Shown piece by piece: positions 34,222-42,045 of a stretch of DNA of 63,886 nt (its first letter is position 1; each line of letters opens with the position of its first letter). A program made the translations under genes and the position numbers. The notes under the pieces were generated by a model, which searched no databases, was not told where the DNA came from, and saw only the letters and a list, made by a program, of their open reading frames with translations. The DNA is from Candidatus Dormiibacterota bacterium (GTDB lineage: Bacteria > Chloroflexota > Dormibacteria > Dormibacterales > Dormibacteraceae): contig CATPBK010000074.1 in the NCBI GenBank assembly GCA_955652705.1, forward strand, positions 1 to 63,886, written 5' to 3'.

Positions 34222-34907
34222 GACTTGCCACTCCTCGCACTGGTTCGGCCCGCAGCGCGCGCCTTTGTCCGGCGCTCCGCCTCCTGGCGGCGCCAGGCCT
34301 CGATTGATCGATGGTTTCCGCTCAACAGGACCTCGGGGACCTTGAGGCCCCGGAACTCTGCTGGACGAGTGTATTGCGGATAGCCGACGAGGTCGGCGGT
34401 GAACGAGTCGCGATCAAGCGATTCGGGCTCGCCGAGGACGCCCGGGCGGAGCCGCGCGACCGCGTCGATTACCACCAGCGCCGCCAGCTCGCCTCCGGTC
34501 AGCACGTAGTCGCCGATCGAGACCTCGCGGGCGGCGAGGCCTTCTCGGACCCGGTCGTCGATCCCCTCGTAGCGCCCGCAGATCAGGGTCAGGCCGGGCT
34601 CGCCGGCGAGCTCTCGCGCCAGCGACTGAGTGAACGGCTCACCCCAGGGCTCGAGCAGGATGACCGGTCCCGGATTCTCCGGCTTGATCGCCTCGACCGC
34701 CTCGAAGATGGGCTCGGGTTTCAGGACCATGCCGGGGCCGCCTCCGTAAGCTGTGTCGTCCACCTGCCGGTGGCGGTCGTGCGCGAACTCGCGCAGGTCG
34801 TGGAGCCGGACCTCGACCAGGCCGCCGGCGATGGCGCGGCCGACCACGCCGAAGCGGAGCAGCGGCTCGAACATGCCCGGGAAGACGGTTACGACATCGA
34901 AGCGCAC
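34218..34907 (-). CDS. trmD: tRNA (guanine-37-N1)-methyltransferase
   Basis: A SPOUT methyltransferase that modifies G37 of tRNAs and prevents +1 frameshifting, 229 residues. Knot-region motifs [13 protein letters not shown] and [14 protein letters not shown] are clear, and [13 protein letters not shown] is in the N-terminal half. Normal order between rimM and rplS. Confidence 0.96.
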   Translation of the reverse strand: MRFDVVTVFPGMFEPLLRFGVVGRAIAGGLVEVRLHDLREFAHDRHRQVDDTAYGGGPGMVLKPEPIFEAVEAIKPENPGPVILLEPWGEPFTQSLARELAGEPGLTLICGRYEGIDDRVREGLAAREVSIGDYVLTGGELAALVVIDAVARLRPGVLGEPESLDRDSFTADLVGYPQYTRPAEFRGLKVPEVLLSGNHRSIEAWRRQEAERRTKARAAGRTSARSGKS

Positions 34908-34925
34908 GCCCTTGACTCTCTCCCG

Positions 34926-35441
34926 TCAGGCGTCCTCGGCCTGCAGCAACCAGTCGGCCACGATCACCCGACGGGCGGCCCGGTCGACGCTCTTGACGGC
35001 GTCCTTCGTCGCCGGCACGAGGTGTTCGGCACCGTCCTCACCCGAGGCCACCCAGACGTCGTTGGCCGGCCGGGCGATCACGTTTGTGAGCCGGCCGAGG
35101 GGTTTGCCCGACTCGGTCACGACCTCCAGGCCGACCAGCTCGAACTGGTAGAAGCTGCCTTCCTCAAGTTCTCGAATGTCGGCGCGGGGGATCTCCAGGT
35201 AGCGGCCGCGATGCAGGTCGGCCAGTGTCCGGTTGTCGATTCCCGCCAGCTTCACGATCAGCGCGGAGGGCTGGGCTCGCGACCACTCGACCTCGCGGGG
35301 TTCGCCGTCCAGAAAGAGCCGCGACCCGGGCTCGAAGCGGTCACCGAAGTCTGTCAAGGAGTAGACCTTGACGGCCCCATCGGTCCCAAACGGACCCGTG
35401 ACCTGTCCGACGCGGATCATCGCAGGATCCGTCGAGCCCAC
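34926..35441 (-). CDS. rimM: Ribosome maturation factor RimM
   Basis: Helps 30S maturation by binding S19, 171 residues. The N-terminal IRVGQVTGPFGTDGAVKV and the PRC-barrel YQFELVGLEV are typical. The start is GTG at 35441, placed just after the khpA stop; ATG seven codons later at 35420 is a fair alternative. Conserved position before trmD. Confidence 0.92.
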   Translation of the reverse strand: MGSTDPAMIRVGQVTGPFGTDGAVKVYSLTDFGDRFEPGSRLFLDGEPREVEWSRAQPSALIVKLAGIDNRTLADLHRGRYLEIPRADIRELEEGSFYQFELVGLEVVTESGKPLGRLTNVIARPANDVWVASGEDGAEHLVPATKDAVKSVDRAARRVIVADWLLQAEDA

Positions 35442-35442
35442 C

Positions 35443-35775
35443 TCAGGCGAGATCTACAAAGACGCGTCGGCGCTCCCGCAGCGACGCCGCCCGGACCAAG
35501 GACCGCAGGGCTTCAATGTTGCGCCCACCCTTGCCGATCAGCTTGCCGACGTCCTCATCGGCCATCTTCACGGTCACCGAGAGAGTCCCTCGGGAACGTT
35601 CGAAGCTCTCTACAACGACGTCGTCCGGCTTGTCGGCGATCGCCTTCGCGACGTACTCGACGAGTGCTCGGTAGTCGACCGGCGGGCCGCTCGGGCCGCG
35701 GCTGAAGCCGCGGTCGCGTTCAAAGCGGCGCCCGGCGAACCTGTCATTCCTGGGCCGGCTGTCTGGTCGCTCCAT
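35443..35775 (-). CDS. khpA: KH-domain RNA-binding protein KhpA
   Basis: A single KH domain with the loop IGKGGRN, following an Arg-rich stretch of about 30 residues that most KhpA proteins (about 75-80 residues) do not have; total 110. KhpA works with KhpB/EloR in RNA binding and cell-envelope control in Gram-positive bacteria. Its 5' end overlaps rpsP by 32 bp, in keeping with the rpsP-khpA-rimM order. Confidence 0.9.
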   Translation of the reverse strand: MERPDSRPRNDRFAGRRFERDRGFSRGPSGPPVDYRALVEYVAKAIADKPDDVVVESFERSRGTLSVTVKMADEDVGKLIGKGGRNIEALRSLVRAASLRERRRVFVDLA

Positions 35776-36244
35776 TCGGCTCCTCCTCCCCTTCCTTTCC
35801 TGCGGCTTCTGCTTCTGGCGCTTCGTCTAGCGCCTTCGTCTCGACTTCCGATTCCGCGGTGGCCGCCTCGACTTCCGCTTCCGCCGGAGAGGCCTCGACT
35901 TTTGCTTCCGCCGGGGCGGGGCCGGCTGCCTCGGCCGCCTTGGCCGCCTTCTCCGCCTTCTTGCCGGCCGGGCTCTTCTTCGGCGGTCCGGTAGGGATCA
36001 CGGCCGGGAGGATGCCCTCGCGGCGGAGCAGGCTGCGCGCGGCCTCCGACGGCTGCGCACCCTGCGAAAGCCACTGCTTGACCTTGTCCGAGTCAATCCG
36101 GATCGTTGCCGGCTCGCTGAGCGGATCGTAGATTCCAAGCTGCTCGATGAAGCGGCCGTCGCGGGGCGACCGCGAGTCGGCCACGACGAGCCGATAGAAG
36201 GGGCGCTTCTTGGCCCCCATCCTGCGCAAACGGATCTTTACCAC
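35744..36244 (-). CDS. rpsP: 30S ribosomal protein S16 with long acidic tail
   Basis: A small-subunit protein, 166 residues, about twice the usual length. The first 80-90 are normal S16 ([29 protein letters not shown]). The remainder is a Lys/Ala- then Glu/Ala-rich low-complexity tail. The start is GTG at 36244 after a GGAGG site. First gene of the rpsP-to-rplS unit, following ffh with a 77-bp gap. Confidence 0.95.
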   Translation of the reverse strand: MVKIRLRRMGAKKRPFYRLVVADSRSPRDGRFIEQLGIYDPLSEPATIRIDSDKVKQWLSQGAQPSEAARSLLRREGILPAVIPTGPPKKSPAGKKAEKAAKAAEAAGPAPAEAKVEASPAEAEVEAATAESEVETKALDEAPEAEAAGKEGEEEPNGATRQPAQE

Positions 36245-36321
36245 CTAACACCTCCCTTGCTGATCTGGAACCGCCCGCCGCGGCAGGCGACTTGGGGCGC
36301 AGGGCGTTGACCCTGCTGCGT

Positions 36322-37671
36322 TCATCTGCCCTTGCTGCCGAGCATTCCACGAAGGTCCGGCATTCCTTTGACGCGTTTGCCCCCCTTGCCGGTGAGCTGG
36401 CGCATCAGCTGCTCCATCGTCTCCCGCGACTTCAACACCCTGTTCACGTCCGCCACCTGGGTGCCGCTGCCGCGGGCGATCCGGCGCCGGCGGGAGCCGT
36501 CGATCAGCTCCGGCCGCGAACGCTCGGTCCGCGTCATCGACTGGATGATCGCCTCCATCTTCTTGACCTCGCCTTCGGCTTGATCGATCGGCAGCTGGCC
36601 CTTCAGCTGCGCCTGGCCCGGAAGCATGGCGAGGACGCCCTCCAGCGAGCCGAGGCCGCGCAGCTGCTTCATCTGGACCAGCATGTCATCGAAGCTGATC
36701 CGCCCTTTGAGCACGTGCTTCTCGAGCTCGGCGGCACTCTCGGCATCTACGTTTCGCTGCGCTTTCTCGATCAGCGTCAGCACGTCGCCCATGCCGAGAA
36801 TGCGAGAGGCCATGCGGTCGGGGTGGAAAAGCTCCAGATCGGCGGGTTTCTCCCCCACGCCCGCGAAGCGGACCGGCTTGCCGGTCGCGACCCGCAGCGA
36901 GAGCGCCGCCCCGCCCCGGGCGTCGCCGTCAAGCTTGGTCAGCACGAAGCCATCGATCCCCACCGCCCTGTCGAAGGCGACCCCCACGTTGACGGCCTCC
37001 TGGCCGGTCATCGCGTCGGCGACGAGCAGCGTCTCGCTGACCGGCACGGCCGCTTTCAGCCGCACCAGCTCCGCCATCAGCTCGTCGTCGACGTGCAGCC
37101 GGCCGGCGGTGTCGAGGATGAGCACGTCCGATCCGGTCCGCCCGGCCTCGCTCAGGGCCTGGGAAGCGATCTCCTCGACCGGGCCCTGGCCTGTGGTGAA
37201 GCCGACCTTCTCGCGCTCGGCCAGCGTGCGCAGCTGCTCGACGGCAGCCGGCCGGCGGAGGTCGAGGGCCGCCACGGCCGGACGGTGACCTTCGCGGCGG
37301 GCGAGCAGCGCCAGCTTGATCGCGGTCGTCGTCTTGCCCGAACCCTGGAGGCCCACCAGCATCACGACAGTCGGCGGCCGGGCCGAGTAGCGAAGACCGC
37401 GGGCCTCGTCGCCGAGCAGCGCCACCAGCTCCTCGTGGACCACCTTCACCACCTGCTGCGCGGGACTCAGGCTCTGCAGCACCGCGGCCCCCAGAGTCCG
37501 CTCCTTGACGCGCTCGCTGAATTCCTTGACGACCTTGAAGTTGACGTCCGCCTCGAGCAGCGCCAGGCGGACCTCGCGCAGGGCCGCGTCAACGTCCTCC
37601 GGGCGGAGCACGCCTCGGCCGCCGAGCTTCTGGAGTGCCGAGCCGATGCGCTGGGTGAGAGTCTCGAACAT
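36322..37671 (-). CDS. ffh: Signal recognition particle protein Ffh
   Basis: The SRP GTPase that targets nascent membrane proteins, 449 residues. The G domain has GLQGSGKTTT, LDTAGR and TKLDGDARGG. The Met-rich M domain ends with RRRRIARGSGTQVADVN for SRP RNA binding. ATG at 37671 starts MFETLTQRIG; the open frame before it lies in ylxM. Co-transcribed with ylxM, four bases apart. No SRP RNA gene is seen in the window. Confidence 0.96.
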   Translation of the reverse strand: MFETLTQRIGSALQKLGGRGVLRPEDVDAALREVRLALLEADVNFKVVKEFSERVKERTLGAAVLQSLSPAQQVVKVVHEELVALLGDEARGLRYSARPPTVVMLVGLQGSGKTTTAIKLALLARREGHRPAVAALDLRRPAAVEQLRTLAEREKVGFTTGQGPVEEIASQALSEAGRTGSDVLILDTAGRLHVDDELMAELVRLKAAVPVSETLLVADAMTGQEAVNVGVAFDRAVGIDGFVLTKLDGDARGGAALSLRVATGKPVRFAGVGEKPADLELFHPDRMASRILGMGDVLTLIEKAQRNVDAESAAELEKHVLKGRISFDDMLVQMKQLRGLGSLEGVLAMLPGQAQLKGQLPIDQAEGEVKKMEAIIQSMTRTERSRPELIDGSRRRRIARGSGTQVADVNRVLKSRETMEQLMRQLTGKGGKRVKGMPDLRGMLGSKGR

Positions 37672-37675
37672 CGAG

Positions 37676-38008
37676 CTAGATCGACCCCAGGCGGGATTCC
37701 AGCCGTGACAGGCGGCGCTGCAGCTCGCCAAGCTCGACGGTCAGCGCTTCGCGGCCTCGGCGGCGCCTGGCCGCTTCCGCCAGGAGTCCGAGCCGCCGTT
37801 CGTACCCCTCCAGCTGGAGGACCGACCGCCGGACCAGGTCATGTACCGCGGCCCGGGTCACCCCTTCGCGCTGGGCGATCTCGCTCAGCGAAAGGTCCCT
37901 GCGCAGGTAGAGGTCGGCGATCCGCCGCTGGTGATCGGTGAGCAGGCTGTCGTAGCGCTCGAGGAGCGCGACCTGCCTCTCGCGGGCTTCGAGGGTGTCA
38001 AGGAGCAT
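37676..38008 (-). CDS. ylxM: YlxM/p13-like helix-turn-helix protein
   Basis: A 110-residue UPF0122 protein. The sigma-70 region 4-like HTH is visible in LTDHQRRIADLYLRRDLSLS and EIAQREGVTRAAVHDLVRR. YlxM stimulates SRP GTPase assembly in streptococci and is nearly always next to ffh. ATG at 38008 lies in the middle of a perfect inverted repeat of TGTCAAGGA; TAAGAT eight bases upstream is a likely -10. Confidence 0.9.
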   Translation of the reverse strand: MLLDTLEARERQVALLERYDSLLTDHQRRIADLYLRRDLSLSEIAQREGVTRAAVHDLVRRSVLQLEGYERRLGLLAEAARRRRGREALTVELGELQRRLSRLESRLGSI

Positions 38009-38067
38009 TCCTTGACATCTTAGCCGAATCCTGGGGTTCGACTGTCCTTGACAAATCGGCGTCAAGG
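37996..38067. promoter_or_regulatory. Cluster of TGTCAAGGA half-sites between ylxM and the lytic transglycosylase gene
   Basis: TGTCAAGGA (37996-38004) and its complement TCCTTGACA (38009-38017) form a perfect 9-bp palindrome around GCAT, over the ylxM start codon. TCCTTGACA occurs again at 38045-38053, facing GTCAAGG at 38061-38067 with an 8-base spacer. The third half-site contains TTGACA that could be the -35 for the plus-strand gene. The array looks like an operator for both genes; the binding protein is unknown. Confidence 0.5.
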
Positions 38068-38098
38068 TCCGAACTTGTCACGCCGGGCTAGGGAAAAC

Positions 38099-38776
38099 AT
38101 GGGTGTGGTGCGCGCTGTCGCAGTCCCGCTTGCTGTTCTGTTCGCGCTTGCGACCGGAGCATCGGCGTTCGCCCACGGCTACAAGGTGAGGCCGGGCGAC
38201 ACGCTTTGGTCGATCTCGCACCGGGAGGGCGTCAGCTACGCCAAGCTCCTCCGTGCCAACTCCGAGCTCCAGAATCCCAACCTGATCTTCCCGGGCGAGA
38301 CGATCAGCGTCCCTGACCCGCCGGCGCCGCCGCCGGCCGCCGCTCCCCCTGCGCCCGCGCCTCCCGGCCTGGACCGCGAGCAGGCCAAGGCGCTGCTCAC
38401 GGCGGCGGCCCGGCATCACGGCTTGAAGTCGAGCTTCGTGCTGGCGCTCTCTTACTGGGAAAGCGGCTGGAACCAGTCGGCGGTGTCCAGCTCGGGAGCC
38501 ATCGGCTTGATGCAGATCACGCCCGGGACGGCGTCCTACGCCGGGCCCTGGCTCCTGGGCCGCAGGATGGACATCCGCAAACCGGCCGACAACACCGAGC
38601 TGGGCGCGGCCCTGCTGCGCAGGTACGTCGACGTGTTCAATGATCCAAAGTTGGCGCTGGCCGCCTACTACCAGGGCGAGGCCGGCACCCGCAAGCACGG
38701 CATCTACCCGTCCAGCCAGCGCTACGTGGACGGGATCTGGGCGCTGCGCAACCGCTTCGAGGCCAGCCCTCCCTAG
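38099..38776 (+). CDS. LysM-domain lytic transglycosylase
   Basis: A predicted secreted peptidoglycan lyase of 225 residues. A signal peptide (residues 1-25, ending SAFA) leads to one LysM domain (about 28-72, YKVRPGDTLWSIS), a Pro/Ala linker and an SLT domain. The catalytic glutamate is E121 in YWESGWNQ, followed by GLMQITPGT at 137-145. It likely acts in wall remodelling. ATG at 38099 follows AGGGAAAAC. Divergent from ylxM-ffh across the TGTCAAGGA array. Confidence 0.87.
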   Translation: MGVVRAVAVPLAVLFALATGASAFAHGYKVRPGDTLWSISHREGVSYAKLLRANSELQNPNLIFPGETISVPDPPAPPPAAAPPAPAPPGLDREQAKALLTAAARHHGLKSSFVLALSYWESGWNQSAVSSSGAIGLMQITPGTASYAGPWLLGRRMDIRKPADNTELGAALLRRYVDVFNDPKLALAAYYQGEAGTRKHGIYPSSQRYVDGIWALRNRFEASPP

Positions 38777-38798
38777 CAGCCCGCTATCATCGGGGTCG

Positions 38799-39374
38799 TT
38801 GAAGGCACGAGCTTCGACCTGGGCCGTCGTCGCCGCGTTCATGGTTCCCGCCTTCATCGGGGTGGGCGCCGTCACCGCCATCGCCGCGTCCCCCGCCTCC
38901 TCTGCCTCTTCGGCCAGCAGCGCCAGCGGCGCAGCCGCCCAGGTCGGTGACCCAGCCCACGGCCAGACCCTTTACGGGCCCAACTGCAGCACCTGTCACG
39001 GCGCGGGTCTGGGGGGTGGCATCGGGCCTCCTCTGCACCCGATCAAAAACCTCGGAGACACCAAGGACCCGCTCGACCCGAACTATCTGCGAGAAACCAT
39101 CGTCAACGGCAAGTCGGGCCTTGCCGGCTACGCGACGATGCCTCCCAAGGGTGGCCACCCCGAGCTGACTGACCAGGACGTGAATGACCTGGTCGCCTAC
39201 ATCATCCAGCAGAACAAGATCAAGGGCCCGGTTCCCCTGAGCGGAGAGGAGCTGGCCCGCAGCACGGTCACCTGGGTGACGGTCGGGGTCCTGGCGATGC
39301 TGGTCCTGACCTACCTCCTGGCGCGATACAACATGCGCTGGGTCGCGCGCAAGAACGTCCGCTACCGCCGCTAA
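38799..39374 (+). CDS. Membrane-anchored c-type cytochrome
   Basis: A 191-residue monohaem cytochrome c. An N-terminal hydrophobic segment (about 8-30) is followed by a Ser/Ala linker, the haem site CSTCH at 63-67, a likely distal methionine M114 in YATMPPKGG, and a C-terminal membrane segment. It probably faces outward and passes electrons in a respiratory chain. The start is TTG at 38799; TATCAT ends eight bases upstream, favouring a leaderless mRNA. Its last four bases overlap the convergent methyltransferase gene. Confidence 0.83.
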   Translation: MKARASTWAVVAAFMVPAFIGVGAVTAIAASPASSASSASSASGAAAQVGDPAHGQTLYGPNCSTCHGAGLGGGIGPPLHPIKNLGDTKDPLDPNYLRETIVNGKSGLAGYATMPPKGGHPELTDQDVNDLVAYIIQQNKIKGPVPLSGEELARSTVTWVTVGVLAMLVLTYLLARYNMRWVARKNVRYRR

Positions 39375-40030
39375 GCCGGCTCCGGCCGCTCCGCCAGGAC
39401 GAAGTAGACAGCGCTCTCGGCAAGCGATTCCGCCTCCGGCCGGCCCCAGAGCCGGGTCAGCTCCAGCCCGACCCGCGCCAGCCGCTCCTCGACCTCCTCA
39501 GGCCAGTTGAGCCGCACCTCGGCGTGCTGCGTGTGCCCCGTCGGGTAGTCCACCTCGATCTGGGCCGAACCACGATCGAGCCTGAGCACACGGCAGCTCT
39601 CGGAGCCGCCCACGTCCAGCCAGTGCGGGTTCAGGAGCTCATAGACGAGCTTGCCACCGGGGCGCACGTGACGCGCGGCGGCTGCCAGGGGAGGCTCCGT
39701 TTCGAGCAGGCTGGAGGGCGCGATCACCAGGTCGAAGGTCCGTCCCAGGTCCAGCTCTTCGACCAGGGCCAGGTGGGCCTCAACCCGGGGCAATCGCAAC
39801 CGCAGCGTAGCCAGCATGCCGGGATGGGCATCGACGCCGACGAGCTCGACCCCTGCCTCCGCCAGGGGCACGGCCAGCCGCCCGGCGCCGATTCCGAGGT
39901 ACAGGACCGGAGGTCGCGTTCCGGCGGTCAGGCTCAGCCAGGGCTCCAGGTCGCTGGCGTACTGGAGGGCGGCATAGAGCTCGGCAAAGCCCGGGTCGGG
40001 GTGACTCGGGTCGTCGCGGACCGCCTTCAT
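39371..40030 (-). CDS. Class I SAM-dependent methyltransferase
   Basis: A 219-residue methyltransferase. Motif I reads VLYLGIGAGRLAVPLAEAG, then LVGVDAHPGML, and a post-motif LVIAPSSLLE. The substrate is unknown. ATG at 40030; TAACGT ends seven bases upstream on the minus strand and overlaps the -10 of the divergent Lrp-type gene. The open frame further upstream is antisense to that gene and not real. Confidence 0.82.
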   Translation of the reverse strand: MKAVRDDPSHPDPGFAELYAALQYASDLEPWLSLTAGTRPPVLYLGIGAGRLAVPLAEAGVELVGVDAHPGMLATLRLRLPRVEAHLALVEELDLGRTFDLVIAPSSLLETEPPLAAAARHVRPGGKLVYELLNPHWLDVGGSESCRVLRLDRGSAQIEVDYPTGHTQHAEVRLNWPEEVEERLARVGLELTRLWGRPEAESLAESAVYFVLAERPEPA

Positions 40031-40037
40031 CCCACGC

Positions 40038-40047
40038 ACGTTAGACT
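40038..40047. promoter_or_regulatory. Overlapping divergent -10 boxes, methyltransferase and Lrp-domain genes
   Basis: TAACGT on the minus strand (40043-40038) and TAGACT on the plus strand (40042-40047) share a TA pair. They end 7 and 10 bases from the ATGs at 40030 and 40058. The intergenic space is only 27 bp. Confidence 0.5.
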
Positions 40048-40057
40048 GCGCCCCGAG

Positions 40058-40351
40058 ATGGTCACGGCCGTGATCCTGGTGAAGGCAACCCGCGACGGTC
40101 TCCGCCGGCTCGGTCCCCAGCTGGCCGACGTCGACGGCGTGAGCGAGGTCTACACCGTGACTGGCGAATGGGATTTCGTGACCATCGTCCGCGTGCGCGA
40201 GCACGACGAGCTGGCCCGCGTCGTGACGCAGCGCCTCGTTCTGCTCGACGGCATCGAGAAAACCAACACCATGGTGGCGTTCCAGCAGTTCTCGGCTCAC
40301 GACCTGGAAGCGATGTTCGGTTTGGGACTCGAAGAGCAGGTGGGCGGCTAG
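40058..40351 (+). CDS. Lrp/AsnC ligand-binding domain protein without HTH
   Basis: A 97-residue stand-alone RAM-type domain (VTAVILVKATRDGL, VSEVYTVTGEWDFVTIVRV, IEKTNTMVAF). Full Lrp/AsnC regulators carry a DNA-binding helix-turn-helix before this domain; here it is missing, as in known stand-alone versions that bind amino acids or pair with full-length partners. ATG at 40058. The 3' end overlaps the convergent ftsY by four bases. Confidence 0.85.
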   Translation: MVTAVILVKATRDGLRRLGPQLADVDGVSEVYTVTGEWDFVTIVRVREHDELARVVTQRLVLLDGIEKTNTMVAFQQFSAHDLEAMFGLGLEEQVGG

Positions 40352-41241
40352 CCGAACAGGGCCCGCGCGAACCAGGCGGGGTCGAAGGCGTAGAGGTCTT
40401 CCAGCTTCTCGCCGAGCCCCATCAGCTTGGTCGGAACCTCCAACTCCGACTCGATCGCGATCACGGCCCCGCCCTTGGCGGTCCCGTCCATCTTGGCGAG
40501 GACCAGGCCGGTCAAGCCCAGCGCCGAGTTGAACGCCCTCGCCTGAGCTAGCGAGTTCTGGCCCAGCGTGGCGTCCACGACCAGCAGCGACTCCTGAGGC
40601 GCCCCTTCCAGCGCCCGGCCCACGACGCGGGCCACCTTACGCAGCTCCTTCATCAAGTTCTGCTGGGTCTGGAGCCGGCCGGCCGTATCCACGAGCACCG
40701 TGTCGAAGCCCCGGCTGCGAGCCGTCTGGATGGCGTCGAAAGCTACAGCGGCGGCATCGCCTCCCGGCTTGCCCGCGAAGGCCTCCGCGCCGGCCCGCTC
40801 CGCCCAGGCGACCATCTGCTCGATCCCGGCCGCCCGGAAGGTGTCGGCTGCCACCACCAGCGGGCGCCTGCCCGCCTGCTTCAGGCCGTGGGCGAGCTTG
40901 GCGACCGTCGTGGTCTTGCCGGCGCCATTGACGCCATAGAGGAGGACGACCGAAGGGTTGGCGGACAGGTCCAGGCCTCGCGGCCTGGGCGAGAGCGCCG
41001 CCACGACCTCGGCCTCCAGCGCGGCCCGCGCCTCCTCCAGCGTGAGCGGCTTGCGGCGGCGCACGTTCTCAGTGAGGCGAGCCGCCAGCGCCGGCCCCAC
41101 GTCGCCGGCCAGGAGGAGCTCTTCCAGGCCCGCGTAAAACTCCGGATCGAGCGGCGAGGCAAGGGCCCGCAGCCCCTCCTGGAAAAGGCTGCGCGTCCGG
41201 GTCGCGACGCGGTCCCAGACCCCGGGACGGGCTTCAGCCAG
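40348..41241 (-). CDS. ftsY: Signal recognition particle receptor FtsY, probable CTG start
   Basis: The SRP receptor GTPase, 297 residues from the proposed start. The G domain has GVNGAGKTTT, DTFRAAGIEQ, VDTAGRLQ and KMDGTAKGG. The N domain (FQEGLRALASPLDPEF, LEELLLAGDVG) lies upstream of the first usual start codon, GTG at 41100, which would delete it. The frame opens right after a TAG with CTG at 41241, preceded seven bases upstream by GAGG. I see no ATG, GTG or TTG in between, so CTG is the likely initiator. It follows an SDR gene in the same direction. Confidence 0.88.
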   Translation of the reverse strand: MAEARPGVWDRVATRTRSLFQEGLRALASPLDPEFYAGLEELLLAGDVGPALAARLTENVRRRKPLTLEEARAALEAEVVAALSPRPRGLDLSANPSVVLLYGVNGAGKTTTVAKLAHGLKQAGRRPLVVAADTFRAAGIEQMVAWAERAGAEAFAGKPGGDAAAVAFDAIQTARSRGFDTVLVDTAGRLQTQQNLMKELRKVARVVGRALEGAPQESLLVVDATLGQNSLAQARAFNSALGLTGLVLAKMDGTAKGGAVIAIESELEVPTKLMGLGEKLEDLYAFDPAWFARALFG

Positions 41242-41255
41242 CTAGCCACCTCATG

Positions 41256-42017
41256 TCACGCGAACCACTGGCCGCCGTTCACGTCCAGCGTCTGTCCCGT
41301 CACGTAAGCGGCCATCGGAGAGACCAGGAACAGAACGGTGCCGGCCACCTCTTCCGCCGAACCCAGGCGCTGGAGAGGGATTCCCTTGCGGAAAGTCTCG
41401 AGCAGCTCGGGCGTGCTGAATCGATCGTGGAACGGGGTCTCGATCACGCCTGGCGCAACGGCATTGACCCGGATCCGCGGCGCCAGCTCTTTGGCCATGC
41501 CCCTGGTCAGGCTCATGACGCCGCCCTTGGCCGCCGCGTACGCCGCCGCGCCCGGGCCGCCGCCATGCCGGCCGGCGATAGAGGAGATGTTGACTATGGA
41601 GCCTCCCTCGGCTAGGTGCGAGAGCGCGGCCCGGGTCGCCCAGAAGACGCTCGACAGGTTCAAGTCGATGACCTCGCGCCAGAGCCGGCCGTCCATCTCG
41701 GCGAAGGGCTTGCGCGCGATCAGCGAACCGGCGTTGTTGACCAGGATGTCGAGCGAACCGCCAAGCCCCGCGATCGCGGCTGTGATCGCCTGGGTGGTCG
41801 ACTCCTCCTGGCGAAAGTCGCCGCTCACCAGCACCGCCTTACGGCCCCGCTTCTCGATCTCGACGGCTGTCGCCTCCGCCTCCGCCTGGCTGCTGCCGTA
41901 GTGCACGGCAACGTCCGCGCCGGCCTCGGCAAAAGCGATCGCGACGGCGCGGCCGATGCCGGTGCTGGCCCCGGTCACGATGGCACGGCGGCCCGCCAGC
42001 AGCGATTCAGCGGCCAT
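41256..42017 (-). CDS. SDR-family oxidoreductase, FabG-like
   Basis: A 253-residue classical short-chain dehydrogenase. Cofactor motif TGASTGIG at 15-22, NNAG at 94-97, catalytic S145/S146, Y160 and K164 are all intact. It resembles 3-oxoacyl-ACP reductases, but many SDRs of this type act on other alcohols. It is inserted between smc and ftsY, which are usually neighbours. ATG at 42017 has TAGGAT six bases upstream, implying its own leaderless transcript. Confidence 0.85.
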   Translation of the reverse strand: MAAESLLAGRRAIVTGASTGIGRAVAIAFAEAGADVAVHYGSSQAEAEATAVEIEKRGRKAVLVSGDFRQEESTTQAITAAIAGLGGSLDILVNNAGSLIARKPFAEMDGRLWREVIDLNLSSVFWATRAALSHLAEGGSIVNISSIAGRHGGGPGAAAYAAAKGGVMSLTRGMAKELAPRIRVNAVAPGVIETPFHDRFSTPELLETFRKGIPLQRLGSAEEVAGTVLFLVSPMAAYVTGQTLDVNGGQWFA

Positions 42018-42045
42018 CCGCTGATCCTAGGGAAAGCGGCGGGGG

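Noticed and set aside
36292-37941. A 549-codon plus-strand open frame opposite ffh
   Set aside because: Same reason: ffh on the minus strand has complete GTPase and M-domain motifs.
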